A stretch of DNA of 64,000 nt from Dyella_B nitratireducens (GTDB taxonomy: Bacteria; Pseudomonadota; Gammaproteobacteria; Xanthomonadales; Rhodanobacteraceae), in assembly GCF_049532905.1 (NCBI RefSeq), contig NZ_CP064032.1, forward strand, positions 2,542,001-2,606,000, in the 5' to 3' direction. The translations under genes and the position numbers were made by a program. Shown piece after piece: positions 7,957 through 16,805 of the stretch. Each line of letters opens with the position of its first letter. Within the stretch, counting starts at the first letter, position 1. A model generated the notes under the pieces. It saw nothing but the letters and a program-made list of their open reading frames with translations, was not told the origin of the DNA and made no database searches.

Positions 7957-9131
7957 CACCGCACTATCCTCGCCGACAAACCCACCAGCACCAGCAAGCC
8001 GGCCACCGCGACGAAAGCGGTCGACAAACTGCTGGCATGCGCTACGAAACCGATCAACGCCGGACCACTCAGCAAGCCCACATAACCCAGCGTGGTTACG
8101 GTAGCGATCGCGATGGCCGGCGGCGTGCCGGCCAGGCGTCCGGCCGCACTGAACATCACCGGCACAATGTTGGAAGCCCCCAGGCCGATCAGCACAAAGC
8201 CGAGCAAGGCGGCCACCGTCAGCGGCACGCACGCCACCAGTAAAAATCCCGCAACGGCAAGGCCCGCGCCGACACGCACAGCCCACGCCGGACTGTGGCG
8301 CGCAATCAGCCGATCCCCGGAAAAACGCCCTGCCGCCATCGCCACCGAAAAGCACGCATAGCCGAAACCGGCCGATGCTGGCGCAACACCACGCACATCA
8401 CGCAGAAACACCGCACTCCAGTCCAGCATGGCGCCTTCCGCCATGAAGCTGACGAAGCACAACAGTCCCAGCAACCAAGCGTGTGCATGCGGCATGCCGA
8501 GCTGGGCCTTCTTTTCGACGTCCATGCCGAGTGCAGACGCATCGCTGCGCAGACCATCGCGCAACCACAGAACGGTCAGCGCGAGCGCAACAGCGAGGGT
8601 CACAGCGGCGCCAGACAACGGCAATCCAAGCGCCAGCAAGCCACTGAACAACGCGGCGCCCGTCAAGCCGCCGACGCTGAAAAGACCATGGAACCCGGAC
8701 ATCAGGCGATCGCCGCTACGGCGTTCCACCTCGACCGCGTAGGCGTTCATGGCGACATCCACCGCGCCCAGCATCACGCCGAAATAGAGCAAGGTGCCCA
8801 CCAGCATCGCCACACTGGACACGTGCGCAAGTACGGGTAGTGCAAGGCACATCAACAAACCGGCGCTCAAGATCATGGCGCGATTGCCCAGCCGGTGCGC
8901 CAGCCAACCTACGAACGGCATCGACAGCATCGAACCACCACCGAACGCCAACAACGCCGTGCCCAATTGCGCATCGTCCAGTGCAAGACGGAGTTTGACG
9001 TACGGCACCATCGGCGCCCAGGCCGACATGGCCATACCGGAAACCAGAAAGATCAGCCGCGTCGCCCGCCGTGCGCTGGGAAGCGAAGCTACGCCGCTGC
9101 CCGCGGCGGCGGTTTCAGGAGTCGTTTTCAC
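7956..9131 (-). CDS. MFS transporter (YbjJ-like)
   Basis: This permease of about 391 residues has 12 predicted membrane spans and loops typical of the fucose/YbjJ branch of the major facilitator superfamily (SMPFVGWLAHRLGNRAMIL, FHGLFSVGGLTGAALFSG, GLGASNIVPVMFSAAGR). The substrate is unknown; pairing with a HAD phosphatase resembles the E. coli ybjI-ybjJ arrangement, here with a DeoR regulator. The start is uncertain: GTG at 9131 is used, and an ATG at 9176 would add 15 residues and lie inside a possible operator. The open frame beyond that overlaps the divergent metG promoter and has no transporter-like content. Confidence 0.82.
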   Translation of the reverse strand: MKTTPETAAAGSGVASLPSARRATRLIFLVSGMAMSAWAPMVPYVKLRLALDDAQLGTALLAFGGGSMLSMPFVGWLAHRLGNRAMILSAGLLMCLALPVLAHVSSVAMLVGTLLYFGVMLGAVDVAMNAYAVEVERRSGDRLMSGFHGLFSVGGLTGAALFSGLLALGLPLSGAAVTLAVALALTVLWLRDGLRSDASALGMDVEKKAQLGMPHAHAWLLGLLCFVSFMAEGAMLDWSAVFLRDVRGVAPASAGFGYACFSVAMAAGRFSGDRLIARHSPAWAVRVGAGLAVAGFLLVACVPLTVAALLGFVLIGLGASNIVPVMFSAAGRLAGTPPAIAIATVTTLGYVGLLSGPALIGFVAHASSLSTAFVAVAGLLVLVGLSARIVR

Positions 9132-9163
9132 AGCTTGCCCGTCTTGCCTGCATTGCGGATAAA

Positions 9164-9197
9164 TGTACACAAACATGCAACATCGTGCAAACGTACA
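9164..9197 (-). promoter_or_regulatory. Candidate operator upstream of the MFS-HAD-DeoR operon
   Basis: A 34-base AT-richer stretch begins with TGTAC and ends with GTACA. Between them a GCAA-containing element is repeated (ACATGCAAC, CGTGCAAAC). Its place between the divergent MFS operon and metG, next to a DeoR gene, suggests a regulator site. This is positional inference only. Confidence 0.3.
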
Positions 9198-9282
9198 GGA
9201 ACCGCGACCATGCCACGCCGTCGCGGAGCGCAAGCGGCGCCGCATGCCATAATGCACGGCCCATTTCGAGCCACTGCCGCCC

Positions 9283-11370
9283 ATGACCCGACGCCTGCTC
9301 GTCACCCATGCCCTGCCCTACGCCAACGGCCCGCTGCACCTGGGTCACATGCTGGGCTACATCCAGACCGATATCTGGGTCCGCTCACAGCGGATGATGG
9401 GCAACGAGGTGTACTTCGTGGCGGCGGACGATGCGCACGGCACGCCGATCATGCTGGCGGCCGAAAAAGCGGGTGTCTCGCCGGAAGCCTTCATCGCCGA
9501 CATGCGCGCCAGCCATGAAGCGGACTTCACCGATTTCCACTTCAGCTACGACAACTACTACACCACGCATTCGGAAGAGAATCGCGAGCTGGCCTCGCTG
9601 ATCTACACGCGCCTGCGCGACAGCGGCTACATCGCCAAGCGCAGCATCCAGCAACTGTTCGACCCCGACAAGCAGATGTTTCTGCCGGACCGCTACATCA
9701 AGGGCACCTGCCCCAAGTGCGGCACGCCAGACCAGTACGGCGACAACTGCGAGAACTGCGGCGCCACCTATGCGCCTACCGACCTGATCAATCCGTATTC
9801 GGTGGTTTCCGGCGCCACGCCGGTGCTGCGCGATTCGGAGCATTACTTCTTCGAACTGAGCAAATTCGAAGAACTCTTGCGCAACTGGTTCAGCGGCAAA
9901 CTCACCGACGGCAAGCCGGTAGCCAACCCAGGCGTGGTGGCCAAGCTCAAGGAATGGCTGGATGGCGGCCTGAAAGACTGGGACATCTCGCGCGATGCGC
10001 CTTATTTCGGCTTTCCCATTCCCGATGCGCCAGGCAAGTTTTTCTATGTATGGCTGGATGCGCCGGTCGGTTACCTGGCGGGCTTCAAGAACCTGTGCGA
10101 GCGTGCCGGGGTGAGGTTCGAAGATTTTCTTGCACCGAACAGCGGCGCAGAAATGCACCACTTCATCGGCAAGGACATCATCAACTTCCACGGTTTGTTC
10201 TGGCCGGCCATGCTGCACGGCGCACAGTTCCGCACGCCCACGGCGCTGCACGTCAACGGCTATCTCACGGTGAACGGCGCGAAGATGTCCAAGTCGCGCG
10301 GCACCTTCATCCAGGCGCGCACCTACCTCACTGCCGGCTTGAATCCGGAGTTCCTGCGCTATTACTTCGCCACCATGCTCAACGATGCGCCGGTGGATGT
10401 GGATCTGGACTTGAAGGCGTTCGAGGAGCGCGTCAATTCGCATCTCATCGGCAAGTGGGTGAACATCGCCAGCCGCACCGCGGGCTTCGTGCACAAGTTC
10501 TTCCATGGTCAATTGGCCGCGAACTTCTCGCCGGAGCAGAACGAACTGTGGAGCGTACTGATCTCGCACTACGAAGGCGTGCCGGCCTTGTACGAGGCCG
10601 GCGAATTCGCCGAGGCCATGCGCCGCTTCGTGCTGATTGCCGATTTGGTCAACGGCCACATTGCCGCCAAGGCGCCATGGGTGATGGCGAAAGACGAAAC
10701 GCAGCGCGACGAACTGCATCAAGTGTGCTCGTTCGCACTAGCCGCGTTCCGCCTGCTCGGCGGGCTGCTCAAACCCGTGCTGCCGGTTACGGTGGAAGCG
10801 GCGGAGAAATTCCTCGCCGCGCCCATCGCCGATTTCGATGCAGCCTGCGCCACGCTGCACAACCACACCATCCACACCTTCGAGCCACTGCTGGCGCGCA
10901 TCGATCCCAAGCTGATCGAAGCAATGGTCGAAGCCTCGAAAGAATCGCTGGGCTCCGCACCGGAGCCCGAAACCAAGAAACCCGCCAAGAAAGACAGCAA
11001 GCCCATGACCGAAGCTACCGTCACCACGACCGAATCCAACCTCATCAGCATCGACGATTTCGCCAAGCTCGACCTGCGCGTCGGCAAGGTGCTGGCCTGC
11101 GAGTTCGTGGAAGGTTCGGACAAGCTGCTGCGTTTCGAACTGGACGCTGGCCCGCTCGGCAAGCGCCAGATTTTCTCCGGCATTCGCGCCGCGTACGGCG
11201 AGCCGGAAAAACTGGTGGGGCGTAATGTGGTGTTTATTGCCAATCTCGCGCCGCGCAAGATGCGCTTTGGTGTGTCGGAAGGGATGATTTTGTCGGCGGG
11301 TGAAGGCGGCAGCGATCTGTTCCTGTTGGATGCAGATCAAGGTGCGAAGCCTGGGGCAACCGTTCGCTGA
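9283..11370 (+). CDS. metG: Methionyl-tRNA synthetase
   Basis: The 695-residue class I synthetase charges tRNA-Met in the cytosol. ALPYANGPLHLGHMLGY carries the HIGH-type motif at about residues 10-26; CPKCG...CENCG (about residues 145-161) binds zinc; NGAKMSKSRGTF is the KMSKS loop (about residue 334). A lysine/alanine-rich linker (KKPAKKDSKP) leads to a C-terminal EMAP-like tRNA-binding domain (FAKLDLRVGKVLACEFVEGS). Length and domain order match the dimeric bacterial enzyme. A palindromic hairpin and rnfB follow. Confidence 0.97.
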   Translation: MTRRLLVTHALPYANGPLHLGHMLGYIQTDIWVRSQRMMGNEVYFVAADDAHGTPIMLAAEKAGVSPEAFIADMRASHEADFTDFHFSYDNYYTTHSEENRELASLIYTRLRDSGYIAKRSIQQLFDPDKQMFLPDRYIKGTCPKCGTPDQYGDNCENCGATYAPTDLINPYSVVSGATPVLRDSEHYFFELSKFEELLRNWFSGKLTDGKPVANPGVVAKLKEWLDGGLKDWDISRDAPYFGFPIPDAPGKFFYVWLDAPVGYLAGFKNLCERAGVRFEDFLAPNSGAEMHHFIGKDIINFHGLFWPAMLHGAQFRTPTALHVNGYLTVNGAKMSKSRGTFIQARTYLTAGLNPEFLRYYFATMLNDAPVDVDLDLKAFEERVNSHLIGKWVNIASRTAGFVHKFFHGQLAANFSPEQNELWSVLISHYEGVPALYEAGEFAEAMRRFVLIADLVNGHIAAKAPWVMAKDETQRDELHQVCSFALAAFRLLGGLLKPVLPVTVEAAEKFLAAPIADFDAACATLHNHTIHTFEPLLARIDPKLIEAMVEASKESLGSAPEPETKKPAKKDSKPMTEATVTTTESNLISIDDFAKLDLRVGKVLACEFVEGSDKLLRFELDAGPLGKRQIFSGIRAAYGEPEKLVGRNVVFIANLAPRKMRFGVSEGMILSAGEGGSDLFLLDADQGAKPGATVR

Positions 11371-11378
11371 ATTATTGA

Positions 11379-11405
11379 CTCTCTTTCCCCACAGGGGAGA
11401 GAGAG
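11379..11405 (+). terminator. Hairpin between metG and rnfB (CTCTCCCC family)
   Basis: CTCTCTTTCCCC / GGGGAGAGAGAG surrounds an ACA loop with one mismatch. It begins eight bases after the metG stop and ends eleven bases before rnfB. There is no T-run, so it may attenuate or stabilise rather than end the transcript. Confidence 0.45.
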
Positions 11406-11416
11406 CTGATCTCGCC

Positions 11417-12019
11417 ATGACCACTCTCGCTGACCGCATCGACGCCCTGCTGCCGCAAACGCAATGCGAACAATGCGGCTACCATGGCTGCCGCCCTTAC
11501 GCGGAAGCGATCGCCAACGGCGAAGCTAAGATCAACCAGTGTCCACCCGGCGGCAGTGACGGCATCGCCAAACTCGCGGACCTGCTCGGCCGCGCACCGC
11601 TACCACTGAATCCGGCAAACGGCGTTGAAAAGCCTCGTACGCTGGCCCGCATCATCGAAGCCGATTGCATCGGCTGCACCAAGTGCATCCAAGTCTGTCC
11701 TGTCGATGCCATCGTCGGGGCGAACAAGCTGATGCACACCGTGATCGCGGACGATTGCACCGGCTGTGAACGCTGCGTACCCGCCTGCCCCGTCGACTGC
11801 ATCGTGCTTGAACCGATGTCGCCCGCGCAGGCGAATGATTCCACGCATGCTGATATGGCACGTGTGCATTTTCAGCGCCGCGAGGCACGCCTGGAAGCAC
11901 AACGTGCGCAGCGCGACGCAGAATTGTCTGCGCGCAAAGCCCAGGTGCACACCACCAGCCAGAGCGTGCTCGACGCGCTTGCCCGCGCCAAGGCAAAAAA
12001 ACAGGAGCCCAAGCAGTGA
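11417..12019 (+). CDS. rnfB: RnfB-type electron transport complex protein (soluble form)
   Basis: The 200-residue iron-sulfur protein has an N-terminal 4Fe-4S (DUF/Fer4_4-type) module, CEQCGYHGC...QCPPGG (about residues 17-45), followed by two ferredoxin clusters, CIGCTKCIQVCP and CTGCERCVPACP (about residues 88-130), and a charged helical tail. In RnfABCDGE, RnfB passes electrons from RnfC/NADH to the membrane complex. The usual N-terminal membrane helix is absent and no other rnf gene is nearby, so this is the stand-alone form found next to nth in Xanthomonadales; its partner is unknown. Start ATG at 11417. Confidence 0.85.
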   Translation: MTTLADRIDALLPQTQCEQCGYHGCRPYAEAIANGEAKINQCPPGGSDGIAKLADLLGRAPLPLNPANGVEKPRTLARIIEADCIGCTKCIQVCPVDAIVGANKLMHTVIADDCTGCERCVPACPVDCIVLEPMSPAQANDSTHADMARVHFQRREARLEAQRAQRDAELSARKAQVHTTSQSVLDALARAKAKKQEPKQ

Positions 12020-12651
12020 AGAAAGAGGATGTAGTCGAACTGTTCTCACGCTTGCGCGAACTTAATCCGCATCCCACCACGGAGCTGGCCTACACCACGC
12101 CGTTCGAACTGCTGGTAGCCGTGGTGCTATCCGCGCAAGCCACCGACGTGGGCGTCAACAAGGCCACGCGCAAGCTCTTCCCCATCGCCAATACGCCACA
12201 AGCGATCCTCGATATGGGCGAGGAGATACTCAAGCGCTACATCAACACCATTGGCCTGTATAACGCCAAGGCCAAGAATGTCATCGCGCTGTGCCGCATC
12301 CTGGTGGAGCAATACGGTAGCGAGGTGCCAGATAACCGCGACGCGCTCGAGGCGCTGCCTGGCGTTGGACGCAAGACAGCCAACGTGGTGCTCAACACCG
12401 CATTCGGCCATCACACCATTGCCGTCGACACACATATCTTCCGCGTTTCCAACCGCACCGGCCTGGCGCCGGGCAAGGATGTACGTGCGGTGGAAGACAA
12501 GCTGGAAAAAGTGGTGCCGAAGGAATTCAAGCAGGACGCGCATCACTGGCTCATTCTGCACGGGCGCTACGTGTGCAAGGCGCGCAAGCCGGATTGCCCG
12601 CAGTGCGTGATTCGCGATCTGTGCAAGTACAAAGACAAGACGCCTGCGTAA
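12016..12651 (+). CDS. nth: Endonuclease III
   Basis: The 211-residue DNA glycosylase/AP lyase removes oxidised pyrimidines. It has the helix-hairpin-helix LPGVGRKTANVVL with catalytic Lys (about residue 121), the catalytic Asp in AVDTHIFRVSNR (about residue 139), and the C-terminal 4Fe-4S loop with spacing C-x6-C-x2-C-x5-C (residues about 188-204). The GTG start at 12016 overlaps the rnfB stop (GTGA), so the two are translationally coupled. The TAA stop lies inside a palindromic repeat. Confidence 0.96.
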   Translation: MKKEDVVELFSRLRELNPHPTTELAYTTPFELLVAVVLSAQATDVGVNKATRKLFPIANTPQAILDMGEEILKRYINTIGLYNAKAKNVIALCRILVEQYGSEVPDNRDALEALPGVGRKTANVVLNTAFGHHTIAVDTHIFRVSNRTGLAPGKDVRAVEDKLEKVVPKEFKQDAHHWLILHGRYVCKARKPDCPQCVIRDLCKYKDKTPA

Positions 12652-12750
12652 GTTGGGGGGCAAACCCCAACATCACCATGCACTCATCCGCACGCACACG
12701 CATCCATCGCAACGTTGTAGTCTGATGTTGGGGTTCGCACCCCAACCTAC
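12648..12750. repeat. Intergenic palindromic repeat, copy 2 of 6 (long spacer)
   Basis: The left arm (GTAAGTTGGGGGGCAAACCC) is slightly degenerate; the right arm is GTTGGGGTTCGCACCCCAAC + CTAC. The spacer is about 55 bases, longer than in other copies. The TAA of nth (12649-12651) is formed by the first bases of the repeat. Confidence 0.8.
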
Positions 12751-12784
12751 GAGCCACACAAACAGCGCGACAGAAGGTGCCGTC

Positions 12785-13840
12785 TTGGCCGCCAAACCAT
12801 CCCGCAAGCCAGATAACGAACACCCCGGCCGCCTGCAAATGGCCGACATCGCCCGTCTTGCCGGCGTATCGACCTCCACCGTGTCGCGCGCCCTCAAGGG
12901 CAGCAGGCTGGTGAATGACGAAACACGGCAACGCATCGAGCAGATCGCCAGCCAGTTCAACTACACCGTCAACCAGCTGGCGATGAACTTGCGCTCCGGC
13001 ACCAATCGCACCGTCGCCGTGGTGGTGCCCTATGAGAAACATCGCCGGCAGAATTTCTCCGACCCGTTCCTGCACGGAATGATCGGCGCGTTGGCAGACG
13101 TACTGACCGAACGCGATTACGAGATGCTGCTGGTGCGCATGGATGCCGAGCAGCTGACCACCCTTGGCACCCTGGTCGACGGCGGGCGCACCGCCGGCAT
13201 CATCCTGGTCGGCCAATGGCACCACCACGACCAGCTCAACGCGATGGCAGACCGCAAGCTGCCGCTGGTGGTATGGGGTGCGCAGCTTCCGGATCAGCGC
13301 TATAGCTGCGTGGGTGGACAGAACCTGGTCGGCGGGCGCCTGGTCGGCGAGCATTTACTGGCACAGGGTTGCCGCAGCGTCGCCTTTCTCGGTGACCGCG
13401 ATCTGCCTGAAGTCGCGCAGCGTTATCGCGGCTTTACGGCCGCGCTCCGCAAGCAAGGCATCAAGCACGATGCCGCTTTACGCAAGGATGTTCCGTTTCT
13501 CGCGCCTGATGCACGACGTGCCACGCTGGAATGGATCGACAGCGGCATCACCTTTGATGCCCTGTTCGCGGCAAGCGATCTGCTTGCGATGGCTGCCATC
13601 GGTGCCTTGCGTGAACGCGGGCTCGATGTACCCAAGGACGTGCTGGTAGTTGGCTACGACGATGTCGATTTCGCCGCACACTTCCATCCCTCGCTCACCA
13701 CCGTGCGCCAGCCGTTTCAGCTGGGCGCGGAAGCCATGGTCGATGCCTTGCTGGATCTGCTTGAGCCTACTTCGGAAGCGCATGGGCATGAACTGCCGAC
13801 GCAGTTGATCGTTCGCGAGAGCAGCCAACGCGCCCAGTAG
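12785..13840 (+). CDS. suxR: LacI-family regulator of the sucrose locus (SuxR-like)
   Basis: The regulator of about 351 residues has a basic leader followed by a LacI HTH (MADIARLAGVSTSTVSRALK, about residues 19-38), the hinge (NQLAMNLRSGTNRTVAVVVP) and a periplasmic-binding-protein-like effector domain ending in LIVRESS. It is first in a forward block with a TonB receptor, an amylosucrase and an MFS carrier, the same set as the Xanthomonas sux locus, so it probably represses that locus until sucrose or a product is bound. The TTG at 12785 is preceded by AGAAGGTG at 5 bases; the ATG at 12839 is the conservative alternative but lacks a ribosome site. Confidence 0.78.
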   Translation: MAAKPSRKPDNEHPGRLQMADIARLAGVSTSTVSRALKGSRLVNDETRQRIEQIASQFNYTVNQLAMNLRSGTNRTVAVVVPYEKHRRQNFSDPFLHGMIGALADVLTERDYEMLLVRMDAEQLTTLGTLVDGGRTAGIILVGQWHHHDQLNAMADRKLPLVVWGAQLPDQRYSCVGGQNLVGGRLVGEHLLAQGCRSVAFLGDRDLPEVAQRYRGFTAALRKQGIKHDAALRKDVPFLAPDARRATLEWIDSGITFDALFAASDLLAMAAIGALRERGLDVPKDVLVVGYDDVDFAAHFHPSLTTVRQPFQLGAEAMVDALLDLLEPTSEAHGHELPTQLIVRESSQRAQ

Positions 13841-13910
13841 GTTGGGGTGCAAACCCCAACATTGCCATGCAGGCATAGAGCACGATGTTGGGGTTTGCAC
13901 CCCAACCTAC
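13837..13910. repeat. Intergenic palindromic repeat, copy 3 of 6
   Basis: Both arms are canonical (GTAGGTTGGGGTGCAAACCC and its complement). The TAG stop of the LacI gene (13838-13840) is made by the second to fourth bases of the repeat. Confidence 0.85.
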
Positions 13911-14016
13911 ATAAGCGCAAATCCGCGCTGCACATCCATGCCATTTCAAAGCGCATCGTCATTCGGCGAGACATAGATACCCAGGTATCCGGGGCGAGTA
14001 GCCAAAGGACTAATTT

Positions 14017-14032
14017 TTGCAATCGATGTCAT
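14017..14032 (+). promoter_or_regulatory. Candidate auxiliary LacI operator
   Basis: TTGCAATCGATGTCAT matches the first eleven bases of the perfect palindrome located 76 bases downstream. A weaker half-site upstream of the TonB receptor suggests a second, looping operator or the regulator's own site. Confidence 0.4.
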
Positions 14033-14092
14033 CTTAGTCACCCATAACGCATAAAACCGCTATTTTTTTGGAAATTTTTGCTGCACTGCAAA

Positions 14093-14108
14093 TTGCAATC
14101 GATTGCAA
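14093..14108 (+). promoter_or_regulatory. Perfect 16-bp LacI-type operator upstream of the TonB receptor
   Basis: TTGCAATCGATTGCAA is a perfect palindrome with the central CG usual in LacI/GalR operators. It lies 145 bases before the receptor start and 250 bases after the LacI gene. It is the best candidate binding site for the local regulator. The 13911-14252 interval otherwise holds no gene; the run TTTTTTTGG before the palindrome may belong to the promoter. Confidence 0.6.
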
Positions 14109-14252
14109 AAGCATAAAAATGGCTCCACTGCCTTCACCGGCAGCACGGCGCGGGGACGTTCCGTGCCAATGGGTCGGGGATGCCGAACGTGGCCACGCAT
14201 TCACTCCAGGGCCGCGCGAGCCGCCCTGTGCAAAAATTTTGGGGAGAAAACC

Positions 14253-16805
14253 ATGCATCCGTTGTCCACCTTCCGCAGGAACACGCTGACGGTCGCTATC
14301 GCACTGATGTGCACGGCATCGTTTCAGGCCATGGCCGGCACCACCGATACAAGCTCACCGCAAGCCGCCGCCTCCACGGCATCGAGCCCTCAAACGAGCA
14401 GCAACGACGCATCCGGCAAGGACAATGGCAAAAAGCAGAACTCTGTGAACCTGCAACAGGTCGTCGTAACCGGTTCGCCGCTGCCATCCACGGAAATGAA
14501 CTCCAGCATTTCGGTCAGCACGGTCGATGGCGAACAAATCCAGACCAGCGGCGTGCAGAACGCAGCGGATCTGCTGCGCACCATTCCAGGCATCCGCTCC
14601 GAATCGTCGGGTGGCGCCGGTAACGCGAACGTATCCGTGCGCGGCCTTCCCGTTGCCTCCGGCGGCAGCAAGTTCGTGCAGTTCCAGGTGGATGGCATGC
14701 CGGTGCTGGAATTCGGCGACACGGCGTTCGCCACACCCGATACCTTCCTGCGCACCGACTACAACATCGATCACGTGGAAGCCGTACGCGGCGGCTCTTC
14801 GTCGGTGTTTGCCAGCAATGCACCGGGGGCGATCATCAACTTCATCACCAAGGATGGCAGCTCGCAAGGCGGCAACATCGGGCTTACCGTCGGACTGGGC
14901 CAGTACGATGATCAACGTCTCGATTTCGATTACGGTGGCCCGCTATCAGCGTCCACCCGCTATCACTTCGGTGGTTTCATCCAGCACGGCAACGGCCAGA
15001 AGAATACGGACTACACGTCGTCGTCCGGCGGCCAGTTGATGGGCAACATCACCCACGATATCGACGGCGGCTTTCTGCGCCTGAATCTGCAATTCACGGA
15101 TACCTACGATCCGGTCTACCTGCCTGTACCGGTCATGATCACCGGCAGCAACAGCGATCCTCATGTCAGCTCCATTCCCGGTTTCAACCTCCAGAGCGGC
15201 GTGTTGCAGTCACCCTACTTCACCAGCGACACGGCGCTGAATGCACAAGGCCAGACGATCCACACGAATATTCGCGATGGCTACCACACGCGCGTGAATG
15301 CGATCGGCGGCGAAGGCAAGTTTTCCCTGGGTGACGACTGGACGCTGCATGAGCAATTCCGCGCAGCCGAGAATTACGGCGCCTTCACCGGCCCCTATCC
15401 GACCGCGGTGGAAAGTGCGCAGACCCTCGCCGACAGCATTGGTGGTGCAGGTTCCTACCTTACCTATGCCACCGGTCCGAATGCGGGCAAACGCGTTACC
15501 AATCCTGCTGCACTGGGCGGCAACGGTCTTGCCTCCGAGACGGCGCTGTTCAACGTGTCGTTGCCGAACATGGACAACTTCACCAACAACATCAGCCTGT
15601 CGCGCACCTTCGACACGGACTTCGGCAAGGGCACCTTGCAATTCGGCTACTACCACTCGCAACAGAACGTGGTGCAGGACTGGCACTGGAACATGTACCT
15701 GCAAACGGTGCAAAGCCAGGATTCGGCACTGCTGAACGTATACAGCGCCAGCGGCAAGCTGATGACCGACAACGGCCTGGTGGCCTATGGCACCCCTGGC
15801 TTCTGCGGCTCCTGCAACCGCTACTACGACGCCAAGTACATGATGGATGCGCCCTTCGTATCCATGACCTGGGAAACCGGGCCTTGGCGTTTCGACGGCG
15901 GCTTGCGCTTCGACCGTATCACCGGCAGTGGCTATTACGTTGCCGCCAACCAGCTCGCCACGGTCGATGTGAACGGTAACGGCGTGATTTCCGTACCTGA
16001 GCAAAGTGTGCCGGTGTACGGCGGCGCCACCTCGCCGATCGACTATAGCAAGTCGCACCTGGAGTATTCGTTTGGCACCAACTACACCATCGATTCGAAC
16101 CTTGCCCTGTTCCTTCGCGCCAGCAGCGGCGCTCGTTTCAACTCAGATCGCTTGTTGTTCGGCGGCGGTATTCTCTCCGACGGCAGCGTGCCGCAGGGCA
16201 TCGGCGTCAATGTGGTCAAGCAATACGAAGGCGGCGTGAAATGGAACACCGCGCACACCAGCCTGTTCGTCACCGGCTTCATGGCCAATACGCAGGAGCA
16301 GAACGAGGACGTCACCTCCACGATCGAGCCGTTCATCAGCCGCCACTATCACGCGCGCGGTGTTGAATTCGAGGGCTCCTACAACTACGGTCATTTCTCG
16401 CTTGCCGGCGGCATGACCTATACGCATTCGCGCATCGTGTCCGACGCCATCACACCAGCCGACGTGGGCAACGTGCCGCAGCGCCAGGCGAACTGGGTGT
16501 ATCAGTTCAGCCCGAGCTACAGCTGGCACGCCTTCAATGTCGGCGCCACGGTGATCGGCACCACCAAGTCCTACGCCTCCGACCCGAATGGTTTGGTGAT
16601 GCCGGGTTACACGCAGGTAAATACATACGTCAGCTACGACATCAACGATCGGATGACGGCATCGCTCAGCGTCAACAATTTGTTCAATGCCATCGGCCTC
16701 ACCGAGATCGACTCGAGTCCTGAAACGGTGACGGCCAACGGCATCAACACCGCGCGTTCGATTCTCGGCCGCACCATCTATGTCAACTGGCAGTACCACC
16801 TGTGA
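14253..16805 (+). CDS. suxA: TonB-dependent receptor (SuxA-like, sucrose uptake)
   Basis: The 850-residue outer-membrane receptor has a signal peptide (residues 1-25), a low-complexity Ser/Ala/Asn stretch, a TonB-box-like segment LQQVVVTGSP, a plug domain (ISVSTVDGEQIQTSGVQNAA...IDHVEAVRGGSSSVFASNAPG) and a 22-strand barrel ending in YVNWQYHL. The TonB box and plug order follow the family. With the amylosucrase and MFS carrier downstream it should import sucrose across the outer membrane by analogy with Xanthomonas SuxA. GGGGAGAAAACC precedes the ATG. The stop overlaps the next start (GTGA). Confidence 0.87.
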   Translation: MHPLSTFRRNTLTVAIALMCTASFQAMAGTTDTSSPQAAASTASSPQTSSNDASGKDNGKKQNSVNLQQVVVTGSPLPSTEMNSSISVSTVDGEQIQTSGVQNAADLLRTIPGIRSESSGGAGNANVSVRGLPVASGGSKFVQFQVDGMPVLEFGDTAFATPDTFLRTDYNIDHVEAVRGGSSSVFASNAPGAIINFITKDGSSQGGNIGLTVGLGQYDDQRLDFDYGGPLSASTRYHFGGFIQHGNGQKNTDYTSSSGGQLMGNITHDIDGGFLRLNLQFTDTYDPVYLPVPVMITGSNSDPHVSSIPGFNLQSGVLQSPYFTSDTALNAQGQTIHTNIRDGYHTRVNAIGGEGKFSLGDDWTLHEQFRAAENYGAFTGPYPTAVESAQTLADSIGGAGSYLTYATGPNAGKRVTNPAALGGNGLASETALFNVSLPNMDNFTNNISLSRTFDTDFGKGTLQFGYYHSQQNVVQDWHWNMYLQTVQSQDSALLNVYSASGKLMTDNGLVAYGTPGFCGSCNRYYDAKYMMDAPFVSMTWETGPWRFDGGLRFDRITGSGYYVAANQLATVDVNGNGVISVPEQSVPVYGGATSPIDYSKSHLEYSFGTNYTIDSNLALFLRASSGARFNSDRLLFGGGILSDGSVPQGIGVNVVKQYEGGVKWNTAHTSLFVTGFMANTQEQNEDVTSTIEPFISRHYHARGVEFEGSYNYGHFSLAGGMTYTHSRIVSDAITPADVGNVPQRQANWVYQFSPSYSWHAFNVGATVIGTTKSYASDPNGLVMPGYTQVNTYVSYDINDRMTASLSVNNLFNAIGLTEIDSSPETVTANGINTARSILGRTIYVNWQYHL

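Noticed and set aside
9385..10722. Long reverse-strand frame (445 codons) inside metG
   Set aside because: It lies wholly opposite metG, is rich in Arg/His/Val as expected for an antisense shadow, and has no domain motif.
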